Shown one piece after another: positions 61,623 to 64,000 of a stretch of DNA of 64,000 nucleotides; position 1 is the stretch's first letter, and every line of letters starts with the position of its first letter. The translations under genes were made by a program, and so were the position numbers. Location of the stretch: positions 1-64,000 of the forward strand of contig NZ_JABXKK010000100.1 in assembly GCF_017115045.1 (NCBI RefSeq), given 5' to 3'. The notes beneath the pieces are model-generated. The model made no database searches. It worked only from the letters and a program-made list of their open reading frames with translations, and had not been told where the DNA came from. Origin of the DNA: Nostoc sp. NMS8. Its GTDB lineage: Bacteria; Cyanobacteriota; Cyanobacteriia; Cyanobacteriales; Nostocaceae.

Positions 61623-64000
61623 TCATTCTCCCAAAATGGGAATATAAATTATAAATTGTGTTCCTTGTCCCAAGACTGATTCACAAATCAAATCTCCACC
61701 ATGATTTTCAACTATAATTTGCCGACTAATAGATAATCCTAATCCCGTCCCCTTTCCTACACATTTGGTAGTAAATAAATTCTCAAAAATGCATTCTTTA
61801 ACTTTTTCAGTCATTCCTTTGGCATTATCCTGAATCTTAATTACTACATTTTTATTATCTATCGCCACATTAGTTTCAATAGTAATAATGTTAGGATATG
61901 TTTCTTGAATCTCTAAAAAGTTACGGCCGATATTTGCTTCTTCTAAAGCATCAATTGCATTCGCAAGGATATTCATAAAAACCTGGTTTAATTGTCCCAA
62001 ATAGCATTTTACTAATGGAATATCTGTATAATGTTTAATGATTGTAATAGCAGGATGATTGTGATCCGCTTTTAGACGATGCTGTAAAATCAACAAAGTA
62101 CTATCGATACCTTCGTGAATATTAGCTAATACTTTCGAGGTAGTATCAGCGCGGGAAAAAGTACGGAGAGAGGTACTAATATTACGAATACGCTGTGTCC
62201 CTACCGTCATACCATCAATCATTTTTGGTAAATCTTTTAGCAAGAAATCTATATCTATTTCTTCAGCTTTTTCTTCAATTTCAATGCCAGGATTGGGAAA
62301 TTTTTCTCGATATAGTTGCAGATAATCTATTAAATCTTTAACAACATCTTTGGCTTGAGTGATACTACCTGTAATAAAACCAATGGGATTGTTGATTTCG
62401 TGTGCTACACCTGCAACTAAATTTCCTAGAGAAGACATTTTTTCACTTTGGATAAGTTGTAGTTGCGCCTCTTGTAAATCTTTTATAGATTGTTCTAATT
62501 CCTTAGATTTATCTTGTGCCCTTGTGTACAAGCTAGCATTTTCTATGGCAATGGCCATTTGCGAAACTAAGACTTTTAATACCTCTACTCTTTCTAAAAC
62601 AAAAGCTCCTGATGATAACTGATTTTCTAAATAAATAATCCCAGTAAGCTGTGATTGATACATAATGGGCAAACAAAAGATTGATTTTGTTTGAGATTTC
62701 TGAATGTATATATCAAAGTTAAATGGTTCGGCAACTGTCGCATCATTTAATACAATGTATTGCTGAGTTCGAGAAACATAATTAATCACAGAGAGCGGTA
62801 AATCCTGATAGGTTCTAACAGGAATAGAGCGTAAAACTGTCACCACGTCATCAGTAGCATTTCCAGAAGCTTCGATATATAAGTGATTATCTTTAACTAA
62901 GAGCAGTACTGCTTTTTGGGCAGCAGCATTTTCTAGTAAAATTTTGATCAGCTTGCCCAATAAATTTTCTAAAACAATTTCATTGGTAATCGCTTGTGAA
63001 AACTTGATGAATGCATTAAAATCTAGAAAATCGCTCAGGCTGCTATTGGTAGTAGTGTTAGCGGTAAGATGAATTGTATCTATTGTTGAAGTAGTGTTTT
63101 CTACCGTAATAGTTTGTCCTACTAGAAAAGCATACTTGGATTCTAAGTATTTAACTTTAGCGATCGCACCCCAGCGAATATAGGCATAATAAGATTTAGT
63201 TATGTAAGCTTGATGAATCAATTCTTTACCTAAAGACTGATAAAATTTTCCAGCTAACTCATAGGCTAAAGCTTCTTCTTGGAGGAAACCGTTTTCTTGA
63301 GATTTGGCAATCGAGTGTTCATAGTAGTCCATCGCCTCAAGTTTTTGATCCAAAATGTGATACCTTTCTGCCTCCACGAGATAAAATCTGTGTAAGTGAT
63401 TTGTGGGAGCATGAGTAGCCCAGAGTTCCATCTTTTGCTGATTAGCTCGGACTTTTTCTAGAATAGCTTGCTTGTCAGACTCTTTAGCAGTATGATATAT
63501 TGCCAAGTGGGCTAGAGAATCGTAAAAGTAGAACAGTGGAACAACAAACAAGCCTGTAACACCACCTAAAGATTTTTCTGCGATCGCAGCATTTTCTACA
63601 GCTTTAAAATACTCTCCAAATATGTAAGAGAGCATTAGCTTATTCACAAATAAATGGTTAATTGTGTAAAGATCATTTACTTGCTGATGAACCGGTAGCA
63701 TCCTTTGCTCGTCGTAGGCTTCTCCAATTAAACAGTCTACATTTTCAAAACTTCCTTTCAAGTTCAGAACTGTTTGTAAATACACTGAGTTCCAAGTGAA
63801 AGCTACTTGCTGCTTAATTTTTTTCAGAGAATCACAATAAGCTATCAGTTCTTTTTCGAGAACCCAAAGTTCCTTACCCAGCCAAAATGAATGATAGGGA
63901 TAAATGTAACCACAATAGCCAGCATATTCTAAATCTCCAGTTTCCAGACCGCTAGAATACCCTGACATTGATGATGTTAATGTCTCTCTAACATGCTCTT
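61623..64000 (-). CDS. Large multi-domain sensor kinase, C-terminal part (runs off window)
   Basis: At least 792 codons are open to the window edge, so the true start is outside. From N to C: a helical TPR-like region (to about residue 290 of the visible part), a GAF domain (FSQAITNEIVLENLLGKLIK through LPIMYQSQLTGIIYLENQL), a coiled linker, and a histidine kinase with H box LVAGVAHEINNPIGFITGSI, N box LANAIDALEE and G box GKGTGLGLSISRQIIVENHG. This matches the end of cyanobacterial proteins of about 1800 residues that begin with a Ser/Thr kinase and AAA-like ATPase. The in-frame ATG at 63968 is not the start. Confidence 0.88.
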   Translation of the reverse strand, partial: EHVRETLTSSMSGYSSGLETGDLEYAGYCGYIYPYHSFWLGKELWVLEKELIAYCDSLKKIKQQVAFTWNSVYLQTVLNLKGSFENVDCLIGEAYDEQRMLPVHQQVNDLYTINHLFVNKLMLSYIFGEYFKAVENAAIAEKSLGGVTGLFVVPLFYFYDSLAHLAIYHTAKESDKQAILEKVRANQQKMELWATHAPTNHLHRFYLVEAERYHILDQKLEAMDYYEHSIAKSQENGFLQEEALAYELAGKFYQSLGKELIHQAYITKSYYAYIRWGAIAKVKYLESKYAFLVGQTITVENTTSTIDTIHLTANTTTNSSLSDFLDFNAFIKFSQAITNEIVLENLLGKLIKILLENAAAQKAVLLLVKDNHLYIEASGNATDDVVTVLRSIPVRTYQDLPLSVINYVSRTQQYIVLNDATVAEPFNFDIYIQKSQTKSIFCLPIMYQSQLTGIIYLENQLSSGAFVLERVEVLKVLVSQMAIAIENASLYTRAQDKSKELEQSIKDLQEAQLQLIQSEKMSSLGNLVAGVAHEINNPIGFITGSITQAKDVVKDLIDYLQLYREKFPNPGIEIEEKAEEIDIDFLLKDLPKMIDGMTVGTQRIRNISTSLRTFSRADTTSKVLANIHEGIDSTLLILQHRLKADHNHPAITIIKHYTDIPLVKCYLGQLNQVFMNILANAIDALEEANIGRNFLEIQETYPNIITIETNVAIDNKNVVIKIQDNAKGMTEKVKECIFENLFTTKCVGKGTGLGLSISRQIIVENHGGDLICESVLGQGTQFIIYIPILGE

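Noticed and set aside
1..64000. tRNA, rRNA, prophage or defence islands
   Set aside because: I looked for T-loop-like motifs, phage structural genes and restriction or cas genes and found none I could support; only the PIN toxin pair and the lone HNH gene have any such flavour.

Overview
The window is a chromosomal stretch of a filamentous, probably heterocyst-forming (Nostocales-type) cyanobacterium. Visible support: many GCGATCGC (HIP1) octamers inside genes and spacers, seven-base tandem repeats (STRR type) in many spacers, palindromic spacer repeats of the GACGCGAT..ATCGCGTC type, and cyanobacterial genes such as petL, a CcaA-type carbonic anhydrase and a GH57/DUF3536 protein. Genus and species cannot be read from it. 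I saw no rRNA, tRNA, CRISPR array, intact transposase or prophage.

Layout. 1-2.7 kb: CPBP protease, DUF3326 protein, a 59-codon small gene and a [2Fe-2S] ferredoxin, all on the minus strand. 2.9-10.3 kb: a corrinoid region. A minus-strand operon (TonB-dependent receptor, a protein with a NuoE-like [2Fe-2S] domain, lipoprotein binding protein, permease, ATPase) lies behind an intact cobalamin riboswitch. At its far end a second cobalamin riboswitch on the plus strand runs directly into the ruins of a cbiM cobalt-transport gene, which carries an N-terminal deletion, a nonsense codon and a frameshift. 11.3-16.9 kb: cydAB (bd quinol oxidase) and acnB (aconitase). 17-21 kb: a secreted-type protein of five 127-residue PPC-like repeats plus RTX repeats, and an unknown exported protein. 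21.7-27.5 kb: Gfo/Idh/MocA oxidoreductase, HNH nuclease, GH57/DUF3536 protein, Ca2+/H+ exchanger. 28-38.3 kb: Ser/Thr kinase with zinc ribbon, esterase, MprF-like protein, an unrecognised 463-residue protein, DUF485/ActP-type symporter pair, TPR lipoprotein, RNase D-like exonuclease. 38.8-46.5 kb: BON lipoprotein, beta-carbonic anhydrase, smc, PRC-barrel protein and a PIN toxin/antitoxin pair. 46.8-56.6 kb: ABC exporter, PhyH dioxygenase, SelO, LTxxQ-like periplasmic protein, GNAT, bioB, petL, aroB, Uma2 nuclease. 56.9-64 kb: small unknown proteins, thioredoxin, a DHFR-like reductase, a second ferredoxin-fold protein, an NTF2-like exported protein, and the C-terminal part of a large GAF/histidine kinase that runs off the window.

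Most genes are housekeeping or physiological and stand in short operons. The most distinctive points are the cobalt-uptake relic beside a working-looking corrinoid-uptake operon, an unfamiliar Fe-S protein inside that operon, repeat sequences lodged in frame within smc, a two-copy 197-198 bp element with terminal inverted repeats and three mini-hairpins, and a secreted protein that appears to have grown by duplicating a two-repeat block. I did not find a clear candidate for a wholly new multi-gene system. The nearest leads are the Fe-S protein in the corrinoid operon and the 463-residue orphan at 32233-33624.
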